Source: Alteromonas sp. M12 (GTDB taxonomy: Bacteria; Pseudomonadota; Gammaproteobacteria; Enterobacterales; Alteromonadaceae). From it: a stretch of 64,000 nt of DNA. The position numbers and the translations under genes were made by a program. How positions within the stretch are numbered: the stretch's first letter is position 1; every line of letters starts with the position of its first letter. Below, piece after piece: positions 55,015-64,000 of this stretch. The stretch spans positions 3,038,001 to 3,102,000 of the forward strand of contig NZ_CP144164.1 in assembly GCF_037478005.1 (NCBI RefSeq), written 5' to 3'. Under the pieces are notes generated by a model, which had not been told where the DNA came from, did not search any database, and saw only the letters and a program-made list of their open reading frames with translations.

Positions 55015-55812
55015 TTAACTGTCATCTTGCTGCGAAAACGATTTTTGAAATGCATCCAATAGTCGTTTTTGCTCCTCAGTCAGAGCTAGGTCATTTAACA
55101 ATTCAGGGCGTCGTAGCCAGGTTCTCCCTAGCGACTGTTGTAACCGCCACTGCCTGATTTTTTGATGATTTCCACTTAATAACACTTCAGGAACATTACG
55201 ACCATCTAAACTTTCTGGCCGAGTGTAATGAGGACAATCTAATAAACCGTCAGTGAACGAATCTTGTTCTGCTGACTGTTCATGCCCTAACACACCTGGC
55301 ACAAATCGCGATATCGCATCCATTAGCACCATCGCTGGAAGTTCTCCACCACTAAGCACATAATCACCAATCGACCATTCTTCGTCGACTTGTGACTGTA
55401 TGACTCGTTCGTCGATACCTTCATAACGACCGGCTACAAATATCAGACTGTCATTTTCAGACAATGCCTTCACGCCGGCTTGGTCTAACTTCTTTCCCTG
55501 AGGTGAAAGGTAAATCACCTTAGTTTGTTTACCCGCTGCTTTCTTGGCAGCGTGTATTGCGTCTGTTAATGGCTGAACCATCATTAGCATGCCAGGACCA
55601 CCGCCGTAAGGACGGTCATCAACAGTTCGATGTTTGTCGTGAGTAAAATCCCTTGGATTAAAGAATTCTACTGCTAACAACCGGTTTTTCACCGCTCGAC
55701 CTGTCACTCCTTGTTGTGTAAAACTGTTAAACATCTCTGGAAACAGACTTACCACACCAAACCAACGAAGTTCACAAGAGCTCGGCTCTTGATCTATCAT
55801 TAGTGGGTTCAT
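55015..55812 (-). CDS. trmD: tRNA (guanine37-N1)-methyltransferase
   Basis: 265 residues. SPOUT methyltransferase with trefoil knot: [65 protein letters not shown]. Methylates G37 of tRNAs to prevent +1 frameshifts. The N terminus is about 15 residues longer than in E. coli; the ATG directly follows the rimM stop, with a second ATG four codons in. Confidence 0.97.
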   Translation of the reverse strand: MNPLMIDQEPSSCELRWFGVVSLFPEMFNSFTQQGVTGRAVKNRLLAVEFFNPRDFTHDKHRTVDDRPYGGGPGMLMMVQPLTDAIHAAKKAAGKQTKVIYLSPQGKKLDQAGVKALSENDSLIFVAGRYEGIDERVIQSQVDEEWSIGDYVLSGGELPAMVLMDAISRFVPGVLGHEQSAEQDSFTDGLLDCPHYTRPESLDGRNVPEVLLSGNHQKIRQWRLQQSLGRTWLRRPELLNDLALTEEQKRLLDAFQKSFSQQDDS

Positions 55813-56337
55813 TTAAAACCCAGGATCCCAATCAACCTTGATTGTTTTCGCCTGCATATCAACCACTTTAATAACCTGCTCCCGCAAGAATGGCAACATG
55901 CGTTCTTTTTGACCAAAAGCATCATTTGAATTGGCTTTTACTAACATCACATCGTTAGCACCAGTTTCAAACAGTTCTTTCACTACACCCAAATCATAAC
56001 CACTTTCAGTTACCACTTGCATGCCGACTAGGTCTCGCCAGTAATAGTCGTCATCGGCCAGTTCAGGTAGCTGTTCAGCTTTAATGAAAATCTCCAAATT
56101 TTTGATACTTTCAGCATCATCCCGAGATTCCACCCCAACCAGTTTCGCGACAACGCCTTTATTGTGCGTTCGCCAGAGGTCAACGATATATTCTTTTTTA
56201 CCATCGCCCAAAAGCCATGGTGAATAATCAAATACACCCTGTGTTTCATCAGTATAGGTAGTGATTTTAACCCAACCTTTCACACCATAAGGTGCACCGA
56301 TTTTGCCAATCACTATTGTGTCAGACGCTAGACTCAT
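55813..56337 (-). CDS. rimM: Ribosome maturation factor RimM
   Basis: 174 residues: N-terminal RimM domain (VIGKIGAPYGVKGWVKITTYTD cut to GAPYGVKGWVKI) and a PRC-barrel domain (YYWRDLVGMQV, ANDVMLVKAN, LPFLREQVIKVVD, VDWDPGF). Helps 30S head assembly through S19. Between rpsP and trmD. Confidence 0.97.
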   Translation of the reverse strand: MSLASDTIVIGKIGAPYGVKGWVKITTYTDETQGVFDYSPWLLGDGKKEYIVDLWRTHNKGVVAKLVGVESRDDAESIKNLEIFIKAEQLPELADDDYYWRDLVGMQVVTESGYDLGVVKELFETGANDVMLVKANSNDAFGQKERMLPFLREQVIKVVDMQAKTIKVDWDPGF

Positions 56338-56360
56338 CTATACCTCAATTTCTGTAGTGC

Positions 56361-56612
56361 TTACGCAGCTACGACTTTTGCATCTTTTACCAAGCGAGCT
56401 ACGCGGTCAGACAAAGTTGCACCATGTCCTACCCAATGCTCAACACGCTCAAGATCTAAACGCAGACGTTCTGCTCGACCTTGTGCAGTTGGGTTGAAAA
56501 AGCCAATGTTCTCAATGAACTTGCCGTTACGTGCACGACGACTGTCTGCAACCACTACTTGATAAAATGGACGCTTTTTAGCGCCACCACGCTGTAAACG
56601 AATAGTAACCAT
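56361..56612 (-). CDS. rpsP: 30S ribosomal protein S16
   Basis: 83 residues. [20 protein letters not shown] is diagnostic, followed by [20 protein letters not shown]. First gene of the operon, with its own promoter. Confidence 0.98.
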   Translation of the reverse strand: MVTIRLQRGGAKKRPFYQVVVADSRRARNGKFIENIGFFNPTAQGRAERLRLDLERVEHWVGHGATLSDRVARLVKDAKVVAA

Positions 56613-56700
56613 ATAAATGCCTCAAACTCGTAATAGCGTTACTGTTAACTTGTTTGCCCTGCTCTTTAATGTCAAAGACACCGAAAATCAAGGCCGCCGA

Positions 56701-56728
56701 ATTATACTGATATGGCTTAGGAATGCAA
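56701..56728 (-). promoter_or_regulatory. Promoter of the rpsP operon
   Basis: On the minus strand TTGCAT (56723-56728), 16 bases, TATAAT (56701-56706), followed by a GC-rich TCGGCGGCC, as expected for growth-rate-controlled ribosomal promoters. Confidence 0.75.
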
Positions 56729-56824
56729 CTAAGAGAGGCTTAAAAATGCTAATATTTAAACAATTAACCGTGAATATTAAAAACTGTCAGAATAAACATG
56801 AAATAAGAGTGATTAAAACGCAGT

Positions 56825-57210
56825 TTAATTAGCCTCGGAAAACACGTCTAACCCAAGCTCTTGCCAGCGCTGTTTAAACTCAGTTCGCTCTATTTCAAGT
56901 AATTGTTCATACGTATTCATCTTTTCTTGATAAGCAGATGTCTGGGTAATTTGGTAACGACTAGGCAAATACTTTAAACTTTCCATCAAATAATAATCCT
57001 TCACCTCGACAGTTTCTAATAACTCATTGGCCAGGCTATTTCCCCCTGTTCTGCCAACAAAATGGCATAATAGGCGTCTCTGGTGGTGGAATAAAAGTTG
57101 AGTTTACCCCATGCAGTGAAAACCCCATGCAGTTGAGCATCAATCTGTTTGGCATCTTCAACTAAACCACTGATCCGAAAACTATTGGTAATACCGATTA
57201 AATTTAACAT
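56825..57210 (-). pseudogene. Hypothetical protein gene with frameshift
   Basis: Starts at ATG 57210 behind a strong AAGGAGGAG. The first frame runs MLNLIGITNSFRISGL to LLAEQGEIAW and stops at 57016. A second frame, from the same codons with one more G, continues GGNSLANELLETVEVKDYY to a stop at 56825. Five C at 57042-57046 (five G on the coding strand) mark the break; with six, the gene gives a 128-residue protein. Mostly helical, no signal peptide; I do not recognise a family. The 57016-57336 frame alone starts at a TTG without support. Confidence 0.65.
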
Positions 57211-57530
57211 GAAATAGTAACTCCTCCTTTTTAAGTAATCTTCAGCGGCACCATAACAATATAAGAGGAAATCTGTTACGCGGTGCTCAATTGTACAAAC
57301 AATAGAAGTAGATTCAATCTGCAGACAGGATGCCAACTAAAGCGAAAAAAATTAACATTGCTGTTCTGCAAAAACCAGCAATAGACGTGACCTCATCTTA
57401 TGTATTTATTCCGTTGTGGATTAAATTGCTATTTGAGACGAAATTTAGTCGTAATACCAGAATACAATTTGCCGAATAAATTAGTGGTGAAAATGGTTAA
57501 ACTTAGGTGTTTTGAATCTAAGCAGCTAAA

Positions 57531-57559
57531 AAACTACAGATGGAGGTTCCCCCCCATCT
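57531..57559 (-). terminator. Terminator of the CHRD gene
   Basis: AGATGG (57538-57543) pairs with CCATCT (57554-57559) around a G-run/C-run loop; on the minus strand TAGTTTTTT follows. The 57211-57530 stretch beyond it shows nothing further. Confidence 0.7.
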
Positions 57560-57598
57560 TTTAATAATTTAGCTAATTTTGTACATCAACACAGTTAG

Positions 57599-58156
57599 CT
57601 AACAACCCCTTTTATTGCGACTCATTACAAATAACATACCCGTCACGAATAAAAACCACGTTGCCGGCTCAGGCATTACGGTTAATTGGCCGCGCAATTC
57701 ACCGCCATTAAAGTTTTGAGTATGTAAGTTAATGTAGACATTACCAGCCATGAGTTGCTCAGCTAGAGCATCGGTAAGCGGGTTGGTGACATCATCGAAA
57801 CGCCAGTCGCCCATAATTGAGCCTGAGGTTGTCCCGAGAAAAGTAAAAGTGTCAGTGTCAAAGAGGTGAATCACTCCTCCATTTGCCCCCATAGGTGCGT
57901 TGTGAAAATGTCCACCACCAGCTATATCAATAATTGGCGAGCTTAAATCCATATAATCTATTTGATAGTTAAATACATAGGAACCTGACATTCCACTAAG
58001 CTCCCCCATCGCCATGCCAGAGGCTGTGGTTACAATGGATGGAACTTCCTGCTCCCCTTCCAAGGTTGCTGAAAACATGAAACTAGCATTGGCTAAATAA
58101 GAGAAAGTAGAAAGAAGTAGCACGTAAGAGATCTTTATCATGAATTTAATTTTCAT
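57599..58156 (-). CDS. CHRD-domain protein with PEP-CTERM sorting signal
   Basis: 185 residues from ATG 58156 (AGGA upstream). Signal peptide to about YLANA. CHRD domain: FSATLEGEQEVPSIVTTASG, GGGHFHNAPMGANGGVIHLF, VYINLHTQNFNGGELRGQL. The C terminus is VMPEPATWFLFVTGMLFVMSR followed by basic residues, a PEP-CTERM signal for exosortase processing and export to the surface. Nearby exosortase genes are not in this window. Confidence 0.9.
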   Translation of the reverse strand: MKIKFMIKISYVLLLSTFSYLANASFMFSATLEGEQEVPSIVTTASGMAMGELSGMSGSYVFNYQIDYMDLSSPIIDIAGGGHFHNAPMGANGGVIHLFDTDTFTFLGTTSGSIMGDWRFDDVTNPLTDALAEQLMAGNVYINLHTQNFNGGELRGQLTVMPEPATWFLFVTGMLFVMSRNKRGC

Positions 58157-58439
58157 AATATTATCCTGGGTTAAATGGTGATTAAAAAACAAGCAATTAA
58201 TCAGCCAATTTTTTTTACCTTCGTTATTAGTAGGTTGCAAATCATCAATTAGCAAAGTGTTAAAAAGGGTGACAGTTTTAAGGTTTATTAGGCCGCTAAA
58301 CGAAGCAAAATGTAAACGGGGATTTAAAGCATCAAACAGTATTTTTCGGTGAAAAAAGGCTAGATATGAAATTAGCGCGAAATGAATATTTAACAGCTGT
58401 GATAAGAGTTAATTGTTGTTGCTGATATTCACACAGATT

Positions 58440-58460
58440 GCTGGAGGATATTCCTCCAGC
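58440..58460. other. Stem-loop after ffh
   Basis: GCTGGAGGA and TCCTCCAGC form a perfect 9-base stem with TAT loop, 17 bases past ffh, without a T-run. Possibly a weak terminator. The remaining part of 58157-58439 holds no further feature. Confidence 0.45.
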
Positions 58461-58477
58461 TTAAAAACGAAAGGTAA

Positions 58478-59884
58478 TTAACGCTTGGGTGGGAACATTC
58501 CGCCCATACCGCCAGGACCAGGTCCACCCATTCCACCACCTGGTGGCATCATGCCCTTCATGCTACGCATCATTTTTTTCATGCCGCCACCGGACATTTT
58601 TTTCATCATCTTTTGCATTTGCATAAACTGCTTGAGCAAGCGATTGACGTCTTGAATTTGCGTTCCAGAGCCTTGGGCTATGCGACGTTTACGTGATCCT
58701 TTAATAATATCCGGACGCTGACGTTCACCAGGAGTCATGGAATTAATAATGGCTTCCATTTGCGTGAACTGCTTGTCGTTGGCTTTTTCTTTCATTTGCG
58801 CAGTCATGTTACCCATGCCAGGCAATTTATCCATCATGCCCATCATGCCACCCATGTTGCGCATTTGTTCTAACTGCTCTTTAAAATCTTGCAGATCGAA
58901 GCCTTTTCCTTTTTGAACCTTCTTGGCCAGTTTTTGCGCTTTGTCTTTGTCAACTTTGCGCTCAACTTCTTCAATAAGGCTCAGTACATCCCCCATCCCT
59001 AATATGCGAGAAGCAATTCGCTCAGGGTGGAAAGGTTCTAAGGCATCGAGCTTTTCGCCCATACCAATAAATTTAATTGGTTTACCGGTAATATGACGAA
59101 CCGATAATGCTGCACCACCGCGAGCATCACCATCAGCCTTGGTCAGAATCACCCCAGTTAACGGTATCGCTTCATTAAAAGCTTTAGCCGTATTGGCTGC
59201 ATCTTGTCCCGTCATGGCGTCTACCACAAACAAGGTTTCGACTGGTTTTACCGCTTCGTGGAGGTTTTTGATTTCCCCCATCATTTCATTATCAACGTGT
59301 AAGCGACCCGCGGTATCGACAATCAATACATCAAAAAATTGCTTTTTAGCGTGATCAATTGCGGCATTGGCAATATCGATAGGACGTTGCAGTGAACTGG
59401 ATGGGAAAAAGCCCACATCTAAATCTTCGGCAAGGGTTTGCAGTTGCTTAATCGCCGCTGGACGGTAAACATCGGCACTGACCACCAAGACTTTTTTCTT
59501 TTCACGTTCTTTTAGGTATTTTGCAAGCTTACCGACACTGGTGGTTTTACCCGCACCTTGAAGACCGGCCATCAAAATAACCGCTGGAGGCTGCGCCGCT
59601 AGATTGAGGCTTTCGTTAGCGGCCCCCATAACTGATTCAAGTTCAGATTGGACAATTTTGATGAAAACCTGTCCAGGCTTAAGACTTTTAGTAACCTCAG
59701 TACCCACTGCGCGCTCTTTAACCTGCGCAACAAAATCACGCACTACGGGTAAAGCTACGTCAGCTTCAAGTAAAGCCATTCTGACTTCACGCAAAGTTTC
59801 TTTGATATTATCTTCGGTTAATCGGCCTTTACCGCTAATGTCTCTAAGCGTTTTACCTAAACGTTCTGTGAGGTTCTCAAACAT
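58478..59884 (-). CDS. ffh: Signal recognition particle protein Ffh
   Basis: 468 residues. N domain, then G domain with GLQGAGKTTSVGKLAKYLKE, DVYRPAAIKQL, DTAGRLHVD, TKADGDARGGAAL, and the M domain (Met-rich: MGGMMGMMDKLPGMG, QMQKMMKKMSGGGMKKMM), ending in a Gly/Met/Pro-rich tail. Binds 4.5S RNA and signal sequences. Divergent from ypjD. Confidence 0.98.
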   Translation of the reverse strand: MFENLTERLGKTLRDISGKGRLTEDNIKETLREVRMALLEADVALPVVRDFVAQVKERAVGTEVTKSLKPGQVFIKIVQSELESVMGAANESLNLAAQPPAVILMAGLQGAGKTTSVGKLAKYLKEREKKKVLVVSADVYRPAAIKQLQTLAEDLDVGFFPSSSLQRPIDIANAAIDHAKKQFFDVLIVDTAGRLHVDNEMMGEIKNLHEAVKPVETLFVVDAMTGQDAANTAKAFNEAIPLTGVILTKADGDARGGAALSVRHITGKPIKFIGMGEKLDALEPFHPERIASRILGMGDVLSLIEEVERKVDKDKAQKLAKKVQKGKGFDLQDFKEQLEQMRNMGGMMGMMDKLPGMGNMTAQMKEKANDKQFTQMEAIINSMTPGERQRPDIIKGSRKRRIAQGSGTQIQDVNRLLKQFMQMQKMMKKMSGGGMKKMMRSMKGMMPPGGGMGGPGPGGMGGMFPPKR

Positions 59885-59916
59885 AATTCTATTATTTCCT
59901 ATTTCTGATAGTCAGG

Positions 59917-59922
59917 ATTATA
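59917..59922 (-). promoter_or_regulatory. -10 element of ffh
   Basis: TATAAT on the minus strand, 33 bases before the ffh start. No good -35 is visible, so the promoter call is tentative. Confidence 0.4.
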
Positions 59923-60056
59923 CCTAATGTATTTGAATATAAGAACCTTACTATTAAGAAGATTTATTTGGGCTGATCTAATATATACGGTAAACTTGTC
60001 CCGTTTTCTAACTCTAACTGTTTGAATTACTACTACTTACCATAGGGCTTTTAAAA

Positions 60057-60848
60057 GTGTTAATACAAATTGTCTGCATCGTTTTTTATCTGTTCGCCGC
60101 AGGCTGGGTAACGTCTCGCTTATTTCATCACCAAGGTCCGAACCCTAAACTGATGATAATACCGGCTTTTTTAGCCTTAACAACGCATCTATATCTGTTA
60201 ATTGAAGCCCTCAATCAAGCTCCAGGTGCGAATATGAGCATGCTCAATGTAGCGTCATTGATTGCTTGGTTAGTAACAGTAACTATGACGGTCGCATCAT
60301 TTGCTTTGGCTACCGCGATTTTAATGCCTGTTGTATTCGGTTTTTCCGCCTTAATAGTATTGCTTGGCGCGTTGATCCCAGAAGTACATATCATGCAAAT
60401 TCAACTGCAACCGGACTTGGTGATTCATATTACCTTGGCTCTTCTGGCTTATGGCTGTCTAATTATTGCGGTTTTATATGCCCTTCAATTGGCTTATATA
60501 AATGAACGTCTAAAACAGAAAAAAACATCTCTTTTGCATTCTTCGCTACCTCCTTTGATGACAGTTGAGACAATATTTTTTAAATTATTGTTAGCTGGAA
60601 CCATACTTTTGACCTTATCATTGATCAGCGGTTTCGTATTTCTTGATAATATGTGGGCAAAAGAACAAGCGCATAAAACCATATTGTCAGTAATCGCGTG
60701 GATAATATTTTCAGTTACTGCAATAGGTCATCACAAGTGGGGATGGCGCGGAAAACCGGTTATATCGGCAACCTTAGTTGGCGCATTCTTACTAACATTG
60801 GCTTATTTTGGTAGTCGTTTTGTGAAAGAAGTTATACTTGGCTCGTGA
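60057..60848 (+). CDS. ypjD: Cytochrome c assembly (CcsA-like) membrane protein YpjD
   Basis: 263 residues, GTG start. Seven to eight hydrophobic segments. The CcsA/YpjD features are ITLALLAYGCLIIAVLYALQL with LVIHITL before it, and SGFVFLDNMWAKEQAHKTI, with conserved histidines that bind haem in the family. Gene order ffh-ypjD-corB is conserved in gammaproteobacteria. Function unproven. Confidence 0.9.
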   Translation: MLIQIVCIVFYLFAAGWVTSRLFHHQGPNPKLMIIPAFLALTTHLYLLIEALNQAPGANMSMLNVASLIAWLVTVTMTVASFALATAILMPVVFGFSALIVLLGALIPEVHIMQIQLQPDLVIHITLALLAYGCLIIAVLYALQLAYINERLKQKKTSLLHSSLPPLMTVETIFFKLLLAGTILLTLSLISGFVFLDNMWAKEQAHKTILSVIAWIIFSVTAIGHHKWGWRGKPVISATLVGAFLLTLAYFGSRFVKEVILGS

Positions 60849-60927
60849 AGTATTTAAATATTCAGCTTGAATACTGATGAAGATAAACATACATTCATAC
60901 CTGAACCTTAATATAGGAACAATTTAG

Positions 60928-62220
60928 TTGGACGACATCTCGACGAGTACGTTAATAACTCTGCTCGGCATTCTGATATTTCTTTCTGCATATTTCTCAA
61001 GTTCTGAAACAGGAATGATGTCTATTAACCGATATCGCCTGAAACACCTTGAAAATGAAGGCCACAAAGGTGCGCTTCGTGTAACCAAGTTACTATCGCG
61101 ACCGGATAGATTAATTGGCCTGATCCTGATTGGCAATAACCTAGTTAATATTGCTGCTGCATCTGTAGCAACCATTTTATGCTTGCGTTTGTTCGGTGAT
61201 GTTTGGGGTTTAGCCATCGCCAACTTCGGTTTAACCTTTGTGATTCTGATTTTTGCTGAAGTCACACCAAAAACCGTGGCCGCTCTGTATCCTGAGAAAA
61301 TTGCCTTCCCTAGTTCGATTATTCTATTACCCCTAATGTTCCTGTTATATCCCTTGGTATACCTTATCAACGGAATTTGTAATGGATTATTAATGTTGTT
61401 GCGGGTTAATCCGGTCAACAATGATGGTAAAAATTTAAGTCGAGAAGAGCTACGCACAGTTGTGCATGAAGCCGGTGCCTTGATCCCTCAGAAGCACCAA
61501 GAAATGCTAGTCGGTATTTTAGATTTAGAAAAAGTTACCGCTGAAGACATTATGATCCCACGTAGTGAAATTGTATCGATTGATATTAATGACGAATGGA
61601 AGGATATTCAGCGCCAATTAGTCAACGCACAACACACTCGTGTGCTGTTGTATCGAGACAGTATTGACGATGCAGTTGGCTTTGTTCACATGCGTGACGC
61701 ATTAAGATTGTTGTCTAAAGATCAATTTACAAAGGCGAGCCTGTTGCGTGCAGTGCGAGAAATTTACTTCACTCCAGAATCAACACCTCTGCACACCTTA
61801 ATGTATCAATTTCAAGCGGCCAAAGAACGAATTGGTTTAGTCGTTGATGAATACGGCGATATACAAGGCTTAGTCACACTTGAAGATATCCTAGAAGAAA
61901 TTATTGGTGATTTCACCACTAGTATTGCGCCAGATCATTCCAAAGAAGCAAATATTCAACAAGATGGCAGTGTCTTAGTTGATGGCAGTGCTAACCTTAG
62001 AGAATTGAATAAAGAAATGGATTGGCATTTTCCGACCGAAGGTCCAAAAACACTAAATGGACTTATATTAGAGCACTTAGAAGACATTCCTGACGCAAAC
62101 ATCAGTGTTCGTCTTTATGGTTATCCTATAGAGGTTATTGAAATTAAAGATAACATGGTGAAAACCGTGAGAGTATTACCAGCTTATTACAGCATGCCAC
62201 CTGAAGAAGACACGAATTAA
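60928..62220 (+). CDS. corB: CorB/HlyC-CorC family (CNNM) transporter
   Basis: 430 residues, TTG start with TAGGAAC upstream. DUF21 membrane domain (SAYFSSSETGMMSINRYRLK, LIGNNLVNIAAASVATIL, EVTPKTVAALYPEKIA), two CBS domains (TAEDIMIPRSEIVSID; ERIGLVVDEYGDIQGLVTLED) and a C-terminal CorC_HlyC domain (DGSVLVDGSANLRELN). E. coli YfjD/CorB family, magnesium/cobalt efflux or Mg export. Confidence 0.95.
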   Translation: MDDISTSTLITLLGILIFLSAYFSSSETGMMSINRYRLKHLENEGHKGALRVTKLLSRPDRLIGLILIGNNLVNIAAASVATILCLRLFGDVWGLAIANFGLTFVILIFAEVTPKTVAALYPEKIAFPSSIILLPLMFLLYPLVYLINGICNGLLMLLRVNPVNNDGKNLSREELRTVVHEAGALIPQKHQEMLVGILDLEKVTAEDIMIPRSEIVSIDINDEWKDIQRQLVNAQHTRVLLYRDSIDDAVGFVHMRDALRLLSKDQFTKASLLRAVREIYFTPESTPLHTLMYQFQAAKERIGLVVDEYGDIQGLVTLEDILEEIIGDFTTSIAPDHSKEANIQQDGSVLVDGSANLRELNKEMDWHFPTEGPKTLNGLILEHLEDIPDANISVRLYGYPIEVIEIKDNMVKTVRVLPAYYSMPPEEDTN

Positions 62221-62257
62221 CCGTAAATTTTCCTAGCGCGTAAAATTACTTTCCGTA

Positions 62258-62437
62258 TTAAGATTGTTTTTGTGCACGCTTGAGTAGGATGGCTTGCTTC
62301 ATTTTCTCTACGTTTTCGTTAAGTTTTGCTAAGCGCACGTAAATATTCTCCAACTCATCATCATGAGTTAGTTGCGATTGTTCCACGTGCTGCTGCAATG
62401 CCTGCTGTAAGTAAGCAGGTAAACTTTTACTAGACAT
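62258..62437 (-). CDS. Small helical protein of unknown function (59 residues)
   Basis: ATG at 62437 follows a strong GGGGAGG and the frame ends at TAA 62258. The product (MSSKSLPAYLQQALQQHVEQ, then ENIYVRLAKLNENVEKMKQA and a basic tail KRAQKQS) has a heptad-like helical pattern. It lies between corB and sixA with its own ribosome binding site. I do not recognise a family, but sequence pattern and initiation signals make it a likely gene. Confidence 0.65.
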   Translation of the reverse strand: MSSKSLPAYLQQALQQHVEQSQLTHDDELENIYVRLAKLNENVEKMKQAILLKRAQKQS

Positions 62438-62511
62438 AGGCCTCCCCTCAGATTTTTATCGGAATAAAACGCAAAAACTGTAGGGTATTGAAGCGGAATT
62501 TAGCAGATATA

Positions 62512-62991
62512 TTATTTAGGGGTGTATGTTTTAACGATGTGACCTTTCGACTCTTCAACATTATAGTCAATACAAACAATTGTACCGGTAGAAAACATTC
62601 TCAATTCATCTATTTCACACATCTCATCAACCAGATAACTGACAAATGGCATATGGCTAACTAAAAGCAATCCAGTAACATTTGGGTGTTGTTCAGCAAA
62701 TTGGTCAATAGAATAATGTAATGCCTGACAATTGCCGCTAGGCACTAAATCTGAATTAGAGCGTATATCAACAATCTTTGTCGCAAGGTTTACTTGCTGA
62801 AATGTTTGTTGCGCCCTTACAAATGGGCTCACCATGGCGTGGCTTAGTGGTACCTTTGACTCTTCTGCAAACGATTGCAGCCAATTCCCACTTTGCTTAG
62901 CCTGAGAAATACCATAGTCATTTAACGGTCTTAATTGATCATTTTGCAAAGATGGTTTGGCTTCACCATGGCGCATCACAAAAATGTACAT
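62512..62991 (-). CDS. sixA: Phosphohistidine phosphatase SixA
   Basis: 159 residues, histidine phosphatase fold. FVMRHGEAKP is the catalytic RHG motif, with VSPFVRAQQTFQ and LLVSHMPFVSYLVDEM downstream. It removes phosphate from histidine of phosphorelay proteins such as PTS components or ArcB. Divergent from an M16 protease gene, separated by about 350 bases without recognisable features. Confidence 0.95.
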   Translation of the reverse strand: MYIFVMRHGEAKPSLQNDQLRPLNDYGISQAKQSGNWLQSFAEESKVPLSHAMVSPFVRAQQTFQQVNLATKIVDIRSNSDLVPSGNCQALHYSIDQFAEQHPNVTGLLLVSHMPFVSYLVDEMCEIDELRMFSTGTIVCIDYNVEESKGHIVKTYTPK

Positions 62992-63346
62992 AATTGGTCC
63001 ATATTACGAGAGCTTTCAACACAAACTATTGTGCAGATTGTTATGAATATCAATATTGCCTGAATTCAATTTCATATAGTAGAGTCGAAATGCAATAAAA
63101 ACGATATGTTTTAGAGGTTTATTTTTTAATTTAGACAAAATAGCTGTTAAGGGTAAGTTAACTACTCATTTATTGAGATTTAAAGTCGATATGAATAATT
63201 AAGCACGAAAAATAAACAGGTTCAATTCGTTTCTACTTTTTCATTTTTCCAATTCGTCATTTTTTAATAAACAAATTCAGCCAGTTTATTTAAAAAAATT
63301 TTTATTGAGTTATGCTTGTTATCAAACTTCCAAGAAGGTGATCTAG

Positions 63347-64000
63347 TTGCAGCTAAGTATAAACGACAAACGGGCCTATCTACAGGTTACACTTGCCAAT
63401 GGCCTGCGAGTATTATTAGTGAATGATGCTGATTGTCGAAAATCTGCAGCAGCAGTGTGCGTTCAAGCCGGACATTTTGATGATCCGGCTGATATTCATG
63501 GCCTAGCCCATTTACTTGAACATATGCTATTTAATGGCAGTGAGATGTTTCAAGATGCAGACAACTTAGATAAATTCCTTTCGCCCCATAGCGGCAGTGT
63601 TAACGCTTATACCGGCACGGAATTTTCGAATTACCATTTCGATGTATCACATACATATTTGCCAGAGGGGCTGCAGCGATTTGCTGACATGCTGTTTAAC
63701 CCGCTATTTAGCAAAAAGGCAATCGACAAAGAAATAAAAGCCATTGATGCTGAGTTCAACTTAAAAATACATGACGATTTGCGACGCCTCTACCAAGTAC
63801 ACAAAGAAACATGCAATCCAAATCACCCATTTAGTAAATTTTCAGTGGGTAACGGAGAAACGTTCTGCGCGCACTCCATAGAAAAAATTCAAAGTGCGCT
63901 AATTGAGCTGCATAAAAAGCACTATATACCCAACAATATGACCTTATGTATTGTCAGTAACATGTCTTTAGAAGAACAACAAAAATGTGTAGAAGACAGG
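63347..64000 (+). CDS. M16-family (insulinase/pitrilysin) metallopeptidase, 3' truncated
   Basis: Frame open from TTG 63347 (AAGGTG upstream) to the window edge: 218 residues visible. Zinc site HLLEHML (inverted HxxEH), preceded by VQAGHFDDPADIHGLAH, and followed by the distal Glu in AIDAEFNLKI. The usual M16 protein is over 900 residues, so about three quarters lies outside. No signal peptide at the start seen, which points to a cytosolic pitrilysin-like peptidase. Confidence 0.9.
   Translation, partial: MQLSINDKRAYLQVTLANGLRVLLVNDADCRKSAAAVCVQAGHFDDPADIHGLAHLLEHMLFNGSEMFQDADNLDKFLSPHSGSVNAYTGTEFSNYHFDVSHTYLPEGLQRFADMLFNPLFSKKAIDKEIKAIDAEFNLKIHDDLRRLYQVHKETCNPNHPFSKFSVGNGETFCAHSIEKIQSALIELHKKHYIPNNMTLCIVSNMSLEEQQKCVEDR

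Noticed and set aside
57016..57336. 106-residue protein starting at TTG 57336
   Set aside because: No ribosome binding site at that start; the AAGGAGGAG before ATG 57210 and the second frame point to a shorter start and a frameshifted gene.

Overview
The window is a chromosomal segment of a marine gammaproteobacterium of the order Alteromonadales, most likely Alteromonadaceae (Glaciecola/Paraglaciecola/Alteromonas-like). The evidence is the tol-pal block with ybgC and cpoB, aspS-nudB-ruvC-ruvA-ruvB, glrK-qseG-glrR, the aroF-tyrA/pheA pair, ffh-ypjD-corB and rpsP-rimM-trmD-rplS. The base composition is AT-rich, and a PEP-CTERM protein and several c-di-GMP enzymes are present. No rRNA operon, prophage, integrase or CRISPR array was seen. 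The genus is an inference.

Layout. 1-2.7 kb: a truncated RipA-like membrane protein, an ankyrin/membrane/TIR-like protein and a DUF3293 protein form a tight three-gene unit that could be a membrane-associated stress or defence module. 2.8-7.4 kb: a Fur-box-preceded TonB-dependent siderophore receptor with PepSY and small membrane partners (iron uptake). 7.4-10.8 kb: a GAF-GGDEF diguanylate cyclase divergent from an outer-membrane porin plus a small phosphate-binding-like protein. That porin pair recurs as a paralogous copy at 48.8-50.5 kb, next to an EAL protein. 10.8-13.2 kb: a quinone-oxidoreductase/ABM monooxygenase pair divergent from a LysR regulator.

13.2-23.4 kb is the plastic part. 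It holds a tRNA-Ser remnant, a REP-associated tyrosine transposase (RAYT) with short flanking repeats, and a YegD-like Hsp70. An intact tRNA-Ser(GGA) follows, sitting at the edge of three 139-bp tandem repeats that copy its 5' end. Next come a HAD phosphatase, nadA, an acyltransferase, a frameshifted LytTR regulator and an eight-unit array of inverted REP (BIME-like) repeats. The block ends with two tRNA-Lys(UUU) genes and a tRNA-Lys fragment.

23.5-46.5 kb is mostly housekeeping on the minus strand: cpoB-pal-tolB-tolA-tolR-tolQ-ybgC (envelope division and integrity), then a candidate plus-strand small RNA, ruvB with its own LexA-like box, ruvA, ruvC, nudB and aspS. These are followed by glrR-qseG-glrK (sigma-54 two-component system), EF-hand, TerB and GNAT proteins, and a response-regulator-phosphatase/STAS partner-switching pair. 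Last are yciH, a double-receiver protein, pheA behind a leader hairpin, and tyrA-aroF with a TyrR-like operator.

47-64 kb: the EAL protein, the second porin pair, a DnaJ-related protein, enoyl-CoA hydratase, a maltose acetyltransferase-like protein, a BMT5-like (DUF2431) protein with a zinc-finger-like C terminus and an OmpA lipoprotein. Then come rplS-trmD-rimM-rpsP, a frameshifted hypothetical gene, a CHRD/PEP-CTERM protein, ffh, ypjD, corB, a small unannotated 59-residue gene and sixA. An M16 metalloprotease runs off the right edge.
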